Of a stretch of DNA of 64,000 bases, positions 35,336 to 44,715 are shown piece after piece. The stretch is taken from contig NW_013171815.1 in assembly GCF_000151665.1 (NCBI RefSeq), positions 1,749,153 to 1,813,152 on the forward strand, read 5' to 3'. The position numbers and the translations under genes were made by a program. The notes under the pieces were generated by a model, which was not told where the DNA came from, did no database searches, and saw nothing but the letters and a program-made list of their open reading frames with translations. The number at the start of each line of letters is the position of its first letter. Within the stretch, counting starts at the first letter, position 1. Source of the DNA: Blastocystis hominis (taxonomy: Eukaryota; Sar; Bigyra; Opalinata; Blastocystidae).

Positions 35336-36872
35336 ATGCAAAACATTGTTGATTTTGTCAATTCTGTTATTAGTAACTATCACATTGATAGTTCCATTAT
35401 TCAAAATGTGCAGGGATGCTTGGGTAAAGATTGGAAACCAAATGACTGGATTTCACTCATTTTGAGTAATAGAGTATGTGTAGAATTGCAGTTCAATAAT
35501 GGAGTATTCATGAATCAAGGATTTGTGCTCAATGAGCAGAAAGTGTTGAAAGTATTTGGAAATCATCAAATTGGTGCTATTTCATATAATGAAGAACAAT
35601 CCATAGAAGTAGAAGGAATCGTAGATTTGGATCATGGAAGTCGATTTGAAGGATTGATATTGACAGGAAAGGAAGAAAAAGAAGGTAGAATAGGAATTCC
35701 ATTTGGATATGGTGAAATGTATGATGATGATGGAATATTGGTATACAAGGGCATAATGATCAATTGGAAACGATTTGGATATGGAACGAGTTATCATAAT
35801 AATGGTTTGGTTGAATATGAAGGATATTGGTGTGATGATAAGCGATTTGGAATTGGAAAAGTGTATGATCGATATGGTAAATTAGTGAAAGAATGTGAAT
35901 GGTATAATGGAATTGAAAGTGATATTTATGAAAAATATGAAGGAGATGGAAGCAAACCACTGAATATTGGAATGAAACATTTGAAACTGAGTGAGAATTG
36001 TGTATTGGTTGATTGGGATGTTTCATTGTTGTATAATTTGGAATCAATCGAAATCGGTGATGAATGTTTTGAATCAGTGAAAACATTCCAAATCGATGGA
36101 TTGAATCGATTGAAAACTATCAAAATCGGAAGCAACTCATTTACTAAGGAAAAGAATGGTAATGGATATGGAAATGATAAATCGAAATCATTCCACATAT
36201 TGAATTGTGAATCATTGGAATCCATTCAAATTGGTCAATTCAGTTTCAGTGATTTTGCTGGCGACTATGAATTGAAGAATCTACCACAATTACAATCCAT
36301 TCAAATTGGTACAATTGGAAGTGATTCATATAATTTCTCTTTTAGTTCATTTGTAATTCGAGGTATTGATATGATATTGAATATTTGAATGATGCATAGA
36401 TCTTCCAAATCTACAATCCATTACATTAGGTTGGTGTGCATTCTGTATGTCCTTCTCAACAATAATTGAAAGTATTGAATGAATATGAATGAAATGATTG
36501 ATGTAGATCTTCCATCATTACAATCCATTCAACTCGGTTTTCTGGCACTTGATGGAATATGGGATGATGATTCATGTTCATTGACACTTCGAAGTAATAA
36601 TGAATTGATTGGTTATGATTTGTTTTGTAGATCTTCCAAATCTAACATCAATAACTTCTGAAGGACATAGTTTCCGTTATCCTCGTGTAGTGACATTGGC
36701 AAGTATTTCTGAATATTGAATATTGATAGTATTTAGATATTCCAAATCTTCAAAATGTCAAACTACCTAATTCATTCGATGAAGTTCGATCGAAATCAAT
36801 TTCGAGTATAGTTTGATTGATTTGATTTGATTCATAGATGTTTCTTCCATTCTCGCTGATCTTGTCCACTAA
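35336..36872 (+). CDS. MORN-repeat plus BspA-like leucine-rich-repeat protein
   Basis: The product is 453 aa. The first exon (35336-36362) encodes an N-terminal domain, MORN-like repeats (IPFGYGEMYDDDGILVYKGI, FGYGTSYHNNGLVEYEGYW, DDKRFGIGKVYDRYGKL) and LRR units of the BspA type (LESIQIGQFSFSDF). Five further exons follow, separated by introns 36363-36399, 36472-36506, 36594-36630, 36703-36736 and 36806-36837. Exons 2-5 are 72, 87, 72 and 69 bp. Each is one LRR unit starting at the same codon (.../DLPNLQSITLG, NLPSLQSIQLG, NLPNLTSI, NIPNLQNVKL), and every intron is in phase 1. The stop is TAA at 36870. MORN and BspA-LRR modules mediate binding at membranes or surfaces; the partner is unknown. 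No signal peptide. Confidence 0.72.
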
Positions 36873-37093
36873 ATCAAGCATTAAATCTATAATATTGATT
36901 GGATTAGATTTGTTCAGTGATTCGTCATTGTTTAGGAACATTTCCATTGATTGATTGATTGATTGTTTGTTTGTTTCAAACCGATTCTTGATCACAATTC
37001 ATGATTCTATAATTATCAAAATATCGATCCTGCCTGATTATTATGATGTTTTTCTTTTCCATTTTAACAATGATACTGAATTATGATTGTTGT

Positions 37094-37095
<2 letters not shown>

Positions 37096-37124
<29 letters not shown>
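37096..37124. repeat. (CAAT)n microsatellite
   Basis: About seven tandem AATC units. Confidence 0.9.
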
Positions 37125-37128
<4 letters not shown>

Positions 37129-37211
37129 TTTTCGATCATTATCATTATTATTATTACCAATGACCCAATGATCACATATTGAACATTCACAAATGATGAA
37201 TCCAATCTACC

Positions 37212-37232
37212 AATAATAATAATAATAATAAT
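37212..37232. repeat. (AAT)n microsatellite
   Basis: Seven tandem AAT units. Confidence 0.9.
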
Positions 37233-37429
37233 ATACAAATGATGGTTTGAATAGGTTTGAACTAGGATTTGTTCAATATTGATAGGAAACTGCTTGCTTC
37301 GAATAATCATAATAATCATCATAATAATAAATAATAAGATTGGATTTGATAGTGACACAATGGAATGGTTGGAATCGATTGATATTGGATGATTATTCAC
37401 ATTTGTGAATCCATTGTTAAATCGGTAGA

Positions 37430-37450
37430 TAATACAATACAATACAATAC
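37430..37450. repeat. (ACAAT)n microsatellite
   Basis: Four tandem ATACA/ACAAT units. Confidence 0.85.
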
Positions 37451-37520
37451 AGTACAATGATTGATATTGAATTAGGATATTGATTTTGACTTATTGAATA
37501 GGAATCGATCACTGTATATA

Positions 37521-37620
37521 TAGAATAGAATAGAATAGAATCAAATAGAGGTGAAATGGATAAAACGAGGCAATGAAACTAGAATAGAATAGAATAGAAT
37601 AGAATAGAATAGAATAGAAT
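37521..37620. repeat. two blocks of (AATAG)n pentanucleotide repeat
   Basis: A block at 37521-37541 and a longer one of about eight units at 37580-37620. Confidence 0.9.
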
Positions 37621-38171
37621 CCGATTGAATAGCATTGGAAATCATATTGGATTCACCATTCAATCAATCCAACTATCTATCATTTGTTTGTTTGTTTATC
37701 AATGAGTTACAAAACATGGATATATCAATTTGATAATAATGGAATCAAATCGGATGTGTTTGATACTTGATAGTTGTAGTTCGTAGTAATATCAATCGTG
37801 GTTTCACAATTCGATATTTGGATGGAATGTCGTATTCTTCAATATCACACAAACCACTCACTCACTCATTCAATCAATGGATCAAAGATAGCTGATTCAA
37901 AATGCAAATGAATGTTGAATATCGTAAAGAATCAATTCATCATTCACAATCAATAATACTGATAAGAATAGAAAGGCTGCTCAATCTGTTGAATAATTGA
38001 ATGATTGACTGAATGGTTTGTATTTGGTTAGTTTTCGATCTCCATTCATCATCATTATCATTATGATTGTATCATCATCCACATTATTCATCGGTCTATT
38101 TCAGCATATTGAATACCATTAGATCACTTTGGTATTGTTGATCATGAATAGAATGATTGGATAGGATCGAT

Positions 38172-38195
38172 CAATCAGAATCAGAATCAGAATCA
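38172..38195. repeat. (CAGAAT)n microsatellite
   Basis: Four tandem hexamers. Confidence 0.85.
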
Positions 38196-38500
38196 GATTG
38201 ATGATGAGTATTCAACCATCAATCCTCGTGATTATTATTATTAGTAGTAGTAGTATTTGTTATTGTATTTGTTCGATTATCAATGATATAGAATCGATGG
38301 AATGATTCATTGATAGCGATCCAATCGACTGATAGAATTATCCAATTGATTCGATCGAATCCAAATGGAACAATCACTCAAACACATTGTAGTCTCAATG
38401 GTTGTTTTGCAATTGAATCGATCGAGATTCATGAAATCGTTATGTTCGATCATTGGTTTAGCTGGAATCTGTCATTGTACTGTATTGCATAACAATACTC

Positions 38501-38524
38501 TTCTTTCTTTCTTTCTTTCTTTCT
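38501..38524. repeat. (TTTC)n microsatellite
   Basis: About six tandem TTTC units. Confidence 0.9.
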
Positions 38525-39016
38525 GATCATTATTATCGTTGTTATTGATATCATTCAAATCATTAGATCCCATTCGAACAAGTCAATATGGAATCAGCAT
38601 TTGATAATCACAATACAATAATGAGGCATATTGTGAGAACCATTTGTGTTGTGGTTTGAATATGAGTATTTCGATAATGGCCTTTCTTGGAATCCATTGT
38701 TTGATTGTATATTCAATATGCTGTTTGTGATTGTACACCGATGAATCCACAAATCACATATTTCGAATGAATCTTGATCGAACGACTTCAATCGAATCGT
38801 TTTGACAAGATTCATTGCACTTAATCCAATTGAATCAATAGGAATCGACATAATCCATATTGCTTGCCAATATAGTATTAACAATAAATATTAACCGATG
38901 CTTCATATACAATTATATGAATTCCAATTATATAAACCACTTGAGTACTCTCAAGCAAAACATAGAGTGAATGCAAAATTACACAAGAATCTAAGCTCGG
39001 TATGCCAGTTGGATTG

Positions 39017-39024
39017 AACAAACA
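39017..39024 (-). terminator. poly(A)-site octamer TGTTTGTT for the CDK-like gene
   Basis: Minus-strand context T-TCTT-TGTTTGTT, 42 nt after the TAG. Confidence 0.7.
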
Positions 39025-39066
39025 AAGAAAAATACAATTCAACACGATGAACCATCGCAAAGTTAA

Positions 39067-40195
39067 CTAAAAAGGCAATTCGGTTACCGGCGTCATTTCA
39101 GGTCCACTCGTAAAGAAAGGATGTTGTAGCGCCTGCTCGGCAGTGATTCGCGTCTCCGGATTGTAGTCCAACATCCGATACAACAAATCGCGTGCCTCAT
39201 CCGAAGCCTTCGGAAACAGCGAAGTCGGCTTCTGCGGCTCGAACGTCTGACTGAACTCGACATAATTCGCGAATGTTTCCATTTCCTAAAAGTCAGAAAT
39301 CGATTCGAATCGAAAACGGGCCAGTTCTCTTTTTTCGGTGTCCCAAGCAAGTAAAAAATCGAATACAAAACCTCCTCGTTCGTCTACCGTTCACTCCACC
39401 AGCGATGTGCTACTGCTCCGAGGAAGAGCGGGGCTCGGAGGAATAAGGAACCGAAGATGCACCCAACGGACCAAATGTCGACAGCAGTTGTGTACAATGT
39501 GGATTTCATTAACACCTCGGGTGCTCGGTAAAAGCTGAATTAGAATGAGGGAGGAGAATCGTACAGTGTTTGCACGTCCGTGGTGTAGGGACGCGGCGTT
39601 CCGACATAGCGAGACAAACCGAAATCGGAGAGACGAAGGTGTTTGTCCTCTCCGATTAAATAGTTCTCGGGCTTTACATCCTAGTGGAAATCGAGTAGGG
39701 TAGAGGTACTCGATGAGCAATGTATTGGGAGTGGCATAGCTTTAGGGGAGAAAGGACTTCGTACATGATGGCTTTTATATCGGCTAATGAGAGATTTATG
39801 GATTTATCGCTTATCACACCAAGCAAATCTCCTCGACACCGCTCAATAATAAGGTGGATTCGGTCATTTTTAATAAAACAGTCGTAGAGCTATTTAGAAC
39901 CATTTTCAAATCAGATACTTTAAGAATATTTGGATGATTGAGCACAGAGAGTTCAGTAAAGAACTTGAGTTCACGAATGTATTCCATAGGGATTCCGTAC
40001 ATTTTATATGATTGGTTCTCTTGTCTACTCACTTTCATAACCACTTCTCGGTTTTGTTTCTTATCATTCTATTGCAATTACTAAAAGCCTCCAATAACGT
40101 ACAACCAAGTAAACCTTTCCTCCTCCTCCGCCTCCCAGCTCACGGACGATCTTATATCGACTTGATTTCTCATGACCATCGTCCTCCTGACTCAT
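39067..40195 (-). CDS. CDK7-like cyclin-dependent kinase
   Basis: A Ser/Thr kinase of the CDK group. Seven exons (introns 34, 29, 29, 30, 30 and 32 nt); 314 aa, a bare catalytic domain. Motifs after splicing: Gly loop [19 protein letters not shown] (ATP lysine), the PSTAIRE-equivalent [33 protein letters not shown], a T-loop with [29 protein letters not shown] and a C-terminal [18 protein letters not shown]. That tail, with its P-x-PT-like turn, resembles CDK7, the CAK/TFIIH kinase. Other CDK classes cannot be excluded. The Gly loop is unusual in being five glycines in a row. The gene is divergent from the DDX49-like helicase, with starts only 36 bp apart. Confidence 0.82.
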
Positions 40196-40230
40196 TCCCA
40201 AAATTTAGTTTTTTTGAGCATTTTTCAAAA

Positions 40231-41942
40231 ATGGACAGTAGCGACAACGACCAGGAAGGGTTCAGCATGTTCTCGAAAAAAGCTCGGATTGAGAAAACAA
40301 GCACAGGGACCGAGCAAACGGTTGAGAAAGTGCTTCCCAAGAATTTGAGCGTAAAGAGTGTGGAGGACCGTCTTACCTTTGCTGATCTTGGCCTAAATGA
40401 GTGGGTAGTGAAGTGTGTCAATTCCATGCAGATTACGCGTCCAACTCCTGTGCAGGTATGCTTTACAACATTTCGTTTAGTGGTTAGAAATATTGTATCC
40501 CAGAAGTACTGGCTGGGAAGAATGTGACGGGTGTTTCCGAAACGGGTTCTGGTAAAACGGCTGTGTTCGCCCTTCCCATTCTCCAGCGACTCTCTACCGA
40601 CCCTTATGGGATTTTTGCTGTCGTGCTGACTCCAACGCGCGAGCTGGCCATTCAGATCGACGACCAGATGCAAGCCTTCGGAGCTCCCATTCACGTTCGA
40701 ACCACTCTCATCATTGGAGGTCAATCCTTCGTAAAGCAGGCTGAAGCTCTGCGCAAGCGTCCCCACGTCGTTATCGCGACTCCTGGCCGCTTCCTGCAAC
40801 ATTTGAAAACAGCCGATCCTCCCGTGACGAAACGCCTCGGCTTTATCGTTCTGGATGAATGCGACCGCATGTTGTCCGACTCTCTCAAAACCGAAGTCAG
40901 CGAAATCGTGTCTCTGCTCAAATCACGATGTGTTACCCATCCCCAGTTTCTCTTCCTCACAGCCACGTACGACGCTTCCGTTCGCTCCGAACTCGTCGAA
41001 TTCGCTGAAATCGCTCACCCTCAGAAATCGATGGACATCATTCCCGACTACGAGTACATTCCCGAAGCATCCAAGCAGACAAACTCCACCGTGGACAGCC
41101 TCGACGAGTTCTATCTCCTCACGCCCGACCACGTCAAGCTCGCCTACTTCATCTACTTCATGATCCACAGCAGTACGAACCGCGGTTCTCTCCCTCAAAC
41201 CCAGTGAATCCCCGCGAGGACGCCGAGGAATCCGAGGAAGACGCCAAGAAACGCCTGCTGCACAAGGCCTCGGCCATCGTTTTCTGCAATACCTGCCGCA
41301 TGGTGCAGCTTCTCTCCGAGATGCTCCGCGCATTCCAGGTACCCGCGGGAATCCTTCGTTTTGGCGTAGATCGAGAACGTCCCGCTGCACTCCCTTCTCT
41401 CGCAGAATCAGCGCGACGCGGCGCTGGCGAAGTTCCGGAACAACCGAACCGCGGTTCTGGTGTGCACGGACGTGGCGTCCCGCGGGTTAGACATACCGCA
41501 AGTGGACTTGGTGACGAATTATGACCTCCCGAAAGACCCGTTCGATTACATCCACCGCGTGGGACGCACGGCGCGCGCGGGCAGGGCGGGAACCGCGGTT
41601 TCGTTCGTGACGCTGCCGAGCGTAGGGAAGCTGCAAGCGATCGAGGCGATGACCGGGAAGCGGTGCCGCGAGTTCGAAGGCGTGGAGGAGGAGAACGTGC
41701 TGAAGATTCTGAACCGCGTGGGGAGGTCGCTGCGCGTGGCCAGACAGTTCATGGTGGAGAACGGACTCGAGACCAAGATCGAGGAGAGGAGGAGGAAGAA
41801 GAAGGAGCGCAGAGAGAGAGGAGAAACTGGAGAAACTGGAGAAACTGGGGAAACTAAGGAGAAGAAGGAGAGAAAGGGAAAGAAGGAAGGGGCGAAGGGA
41901 AAGAAGAAGAAGAAGTCCACGGCTGAAACGAGTGAAAAGTAG
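40231..41942 (+). CDS. DDX49/Dbp8-like ATP-dependent RNA helicase
   Basis: A DEAD-box helicase; the Dbp8/DDX49 group works in small-subunit ribosome assembly in the nucleolus. Four exons, with introns 40456-40487, 41173-41204 and 41339-41369; 538 aa. Motifs: TFADLGLNEWV and RPTPVQKYCIPEVLAGKN (Q motif), SETGSGKT (I), LTPTRELAIQ (Ia), IATPGRFLQHL (Ib), VLDECDRML (II, with DECD in place of DEAD), LTATYD (III, usually SAT), CTDVASRGLDIPQVD (V) and YIHRVGRTARAG (VI). LSTDPYGIFAVVLTPTRELA matches Dbp8/DDX49 closely. The C-terminal tail is Lys/Arg-rich with a 9-bp repeat coding GET units (41820-41856). Confidence 0.9.
41820..41856 (+). repeat. 9-bp coding repeat (GGAGAAACT)n
   Basis: Four near-identical copies encode Gly-Glu-Thr units in the helicase tail. 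Confidence 0.85.
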
Positions 41943-42036
41943 AAACGTGGAAATGGTGGTTGTTGAAAATAAAAAGGGCGGCAACCCATCTTCGCGGTTC
42001 GCTGTTTGGCTTTTGTCCGTTTAGACTCGTTTTTGT

Positions 42037-42044
42037 TACAAACA
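42037..42044 (-). terminator. variant poly(A)-site octamer TGTTTGTA for the METTL18-like gene
   Basis: Context ATA T-TAAG-TGTTTGTA on the minus strand. The T is codon position 1, so poly(A) after 42049 gives TAA. Confidence 0.55.
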
Positions 42045-42048
42045 CTTA

Positions 42049-42914
42049 ATATCTTTCGCACACACACGATATCACGCTTCACCGTGTCTTCGCCCAAGGT
42101 TTCCACGATTTCCACGGTCAGCGGCAGTTTCTCTTCCCTGATTGTGTCGATCAGCGATTGGGTGCCGCCTCCCAGACCGAAATAGTATTTCTGCGAGGCC
42201 AGCCAGCAAACCGTATCCTTGGAAGCCAGCTGATTCACCGCGGTTACGAACGAACGCACGGTGGCGGGCGTGTAAATTGTGTCACTGGCAATAATATAGT
42301 CGATTTTTGCCTCCGGGATCAGAGCGGGCGTTTCACTCCATTCACCGCAGATGAGTTTGCAACTAGAGTGAGAGGAAAAAGATGAGGATTACCGGTCGAT
42401 AGCGGAAATGCCGGCATTTAAAACGATGGTGGGAATTGTGGCTTTTTGGAGGGAATCGATGTTGAGGTCCTGGAAGTACACGCGAGCTCCCTTGCGCAGG
42501 AAGAGAGAGCCTGGAAGTCCGTGGCCGCAGCCAAGCTCGACGACAGTGGTGGAAGCGGAGACATCAAGGTTCTGTTTCTCGATGAAACGAATCAGGTCTA
42601 AACAGCCTTGCCAGATGCGATGACCACCTAGAAATAGAGGGGAGATATGTAGATTCACACCTTCGAATTGACCTGGAATGATATCTGCATCGTTACCGAT
42701 TTCTCCGGCATAATGAATAAATTTCAGATCCGCACTGTGTAGTTAGTCGGGAGATAATAATCAAATACATCCCAAGGTCGTTGCAGGGGAAATCTTCATA
42801 GTCGGATGCGTTCTCGAGACTGACATAGAAAGCTTCCTTCTTGTCCTCTTCTGCCTTCTCTCGTATTTTGTCGCTCACCACTTCTTCCTGAACCTCAGCC
42901 GCTGCATCCTGCAT
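42049..42914 (-). CDS. METTL18/Hpm1-like protein-histidine methyltransferase
   Basis: A class I SAM-dependent methyltransferase; Hpm1/METTL18 methylate a histidine of ribosomal protein uL3. Four exons, with introns 42735-42768, 42628-42660 and 42363-42392. Spliced motifs: DIIPGQFEGGHRIWQGCLDL (the family's EGG-K-WE block), VVELGCGHGLPGSLFLRKGA (SAM motif I), VYFQDLN (acidic loop, FQD-N), LICGEWSE and IDYIIASDTIYTP (post-I). The N-terminus is acidic. The exon sum to 42049 is 256 codons plus one T; poly(A) addition would finish TAA after ...DIVCVRKI. Without this the frame runs about 500 bp further, antisense through the helicase 3' end to 41546, which is implausible. Confidence 0.82.
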
Positions 42915-43125
42915 TTGATAAGCAATAGCAATTCGTTACATCAAAGAAGTTGAATTTAAAGGAAGCGCTGTTTCCCTTGAACATGAAGAAAATGAGAATA
43001 GTGTGTATTTTTCTTCAAAGTTTTTCTCATAGAGTACAATTCATCAAGTATTAATAAAATACTGTATAGATTTCACGAATCCACAGAGAGTGATTCAATC
43101 TCCCCACTACCACCACCCTTTTTCC

Positions 43126-43133
43126 AACAAACA
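43126..43133 (-). terminator. poly(A)-site octamer TGTTTGTT for the PPP phosphatase
   Basis: Context GTT TG-TGTC-TGTTTGTT. Cleavage after TG would give TGA, and one base earlier TAA; either stop is in frame. Confidence 0.65.
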
Positions 43134-43137
43134 GACA

Positions 43138-44626
43138 CAAACGTAATCCATCGTTTCAATATCATCCAATTCCAAACTCCGATCTGACCCCTCACTCATC
43201 ATCTCCTCGCTCTGCGAGTCGGGATGGTTAATCGCGATAATATTCTACCTTTCATCTCTCCCCTTCTCTCCTACCTCCGTATCCACCAGAATACACCCAC
43301 AGAACGCATCCTTACATCCATGATCCTACATCTCACTTCCACGTTTCTCCTCTACCCTCGACGTGCTAAAAATCGTGATCACCCGTCCCCCCTTGCTGAT
43401 ATTAATCCCCTTCTGCGTGGGCTCGTGCGCCCTCACGATGTGCGACATCCCCGTCGTGTCCAGGAAGTGCTGAATCGCCTTGTCCCCATAGCAAATCGCC
43501 CCGGGGCCTCGCTCGCCCTCCCCGAACCCCGTGTTGTCTAAATGCTCTTCCTGCTCGTGCTGCGCGGGGTCCGACCACAGCAGATCGCTGGACAGCTGCT
43601 TGATCTGCTTGGACCGCTCGTCGATCGCCAGCACCTGCACCGCGAACGGACAGGGGATCTTGTTGATGCTCTCCAGCGCGCTCTCCGTCTCCGACAGCGG
43701 CCGGGGAATGCCGCCGTGCACGCAGAAGATCACGTCGTCGATGGTGGCCGCGAAGGGCAGACAGTCGAACACCGCGTTGGCCTTCTGCCAGAGGTCCTTC
43801 CCGATGTTCGACCCGTAGCGCGACTTCAGCTGGCCCAGGAAGCACCGGTTGCCGAAATGCGCTTCCCAGCCGTTGACGGAGCGGAGCTCGTGATTGCCGC
43901 GGAGCATGAAGACCTTGTCGGGAAGCATGATTTTCTGCGCGAAGAGGTAGGAGAGAACCTCGATAGAGTACTGCCCGCGGTCGACGTAGTCGCCGAGGAA
44001 GAGAAAACTGCCTGGAGTTAGATGCATGCCTAATGGCCACATCAACTTGGCGAAAGCGATGAGATCGGCGATGTTTCCGTGGAAATCACCGAAAACGTAC
44101 ACCGGCGATTTCAGCTTAAGAATACGTGGTTCCGAAGAAAATATGTGTTCTAAAAAGTTTATAAATTATTGTGCAACACGGTACTGATTTCTTCACACTG
44201 ATTTTCAAAAGCATCCAAGAAATCTTCAGAGAGGAAGAAGGAACTTGGCATTGGATCTGCGCAATGTGATATAATTTCTTCATTGTATGCATCCGTGTCT
44301 TTTTCATCTTCGAAATCAAAGATGCTTTGCGTAACTTGACTTGCGGCGCTAGGGGTCACGCATAAACAAGAAACATACCGAGAAATTCTGTTCTTTTGAA
44401 CGTTGTTCTTGTGGAACGTGTATAAAGTAGGAGCAATGGTGTACTTTTTTCTTTTACCACCACCCTCTAGGATAGCTATGCGTTCTTTCAGTTGGCTGTT
44501 TTCCTGCAAAAGCTTGATGCAATTATCGCAATAATTCCCATCTTTGGTTTTTTTAGCCTCCTTCGAGTCCCTTCTCCCAAGAATCCCCCTGGATTCCTGC
44601 GAAGTCGATTTCTTCCTCCTCCACAT
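43138..44626 (-). CDS. PPP-family Ser/Thr protein phosphatase with N-terminal extension
   Basis: A metal-dependent phosphatase. Introns: a 30-nt in-frame one near 44360, 35 nt near 44125-44160, 43326-43355 and 43245-43274. The N-terminal extension (about 150 aa) has a basic head, a short coiled coil (LLQENSQLKERIAILEG) and an acidic stretch. Catalytic motifs: EPRILKLKSPVYVFGDFHGN (GDxHG), FLGDYVDRGQYSIEV, LRGNHELRSVNGW, CVHGGIPRP, IVRAHEPTQKGI and a C-terminal FSTSRDHG...CGCILVDTE. Metal ligands all look intact. It is clearly PPP but distant from PP1, PP2A and calcineurin, so the subfamily is open. With the last intron, the frame reaches ...ETMDYV and needs poly(A) for its stop; the sum is 454 codons plus TG. 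If that intron is retained, the stop is a TAG at 43245-43247. Confidence 0.8.
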
Positions 44627-44715
44627 CTAAACAATACGCTAAGATGATAATAGATAAATAAGAGTAGGTTGCATAATCGCGGGGATCTTTCTTTATGAAT
44701 TTCAAATCAAACATA

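Larger units (their letters stand above)
36873..39016. other. AT-rich, microsatellite-rich region without genes
   Basis: Over 2.1 kb with no supported gene. It holds many simple repeats, listed separately, and is the most repetitive part of the window. Confidence 0.5.

Noticed and set aside
41546-42048. Extension of the METTL18-like frame to 41546
   Set aside because: It runs antisense through the helicase 3' end and loses all family similarity; a poly(A)-made stop at 42049 explains the end better.
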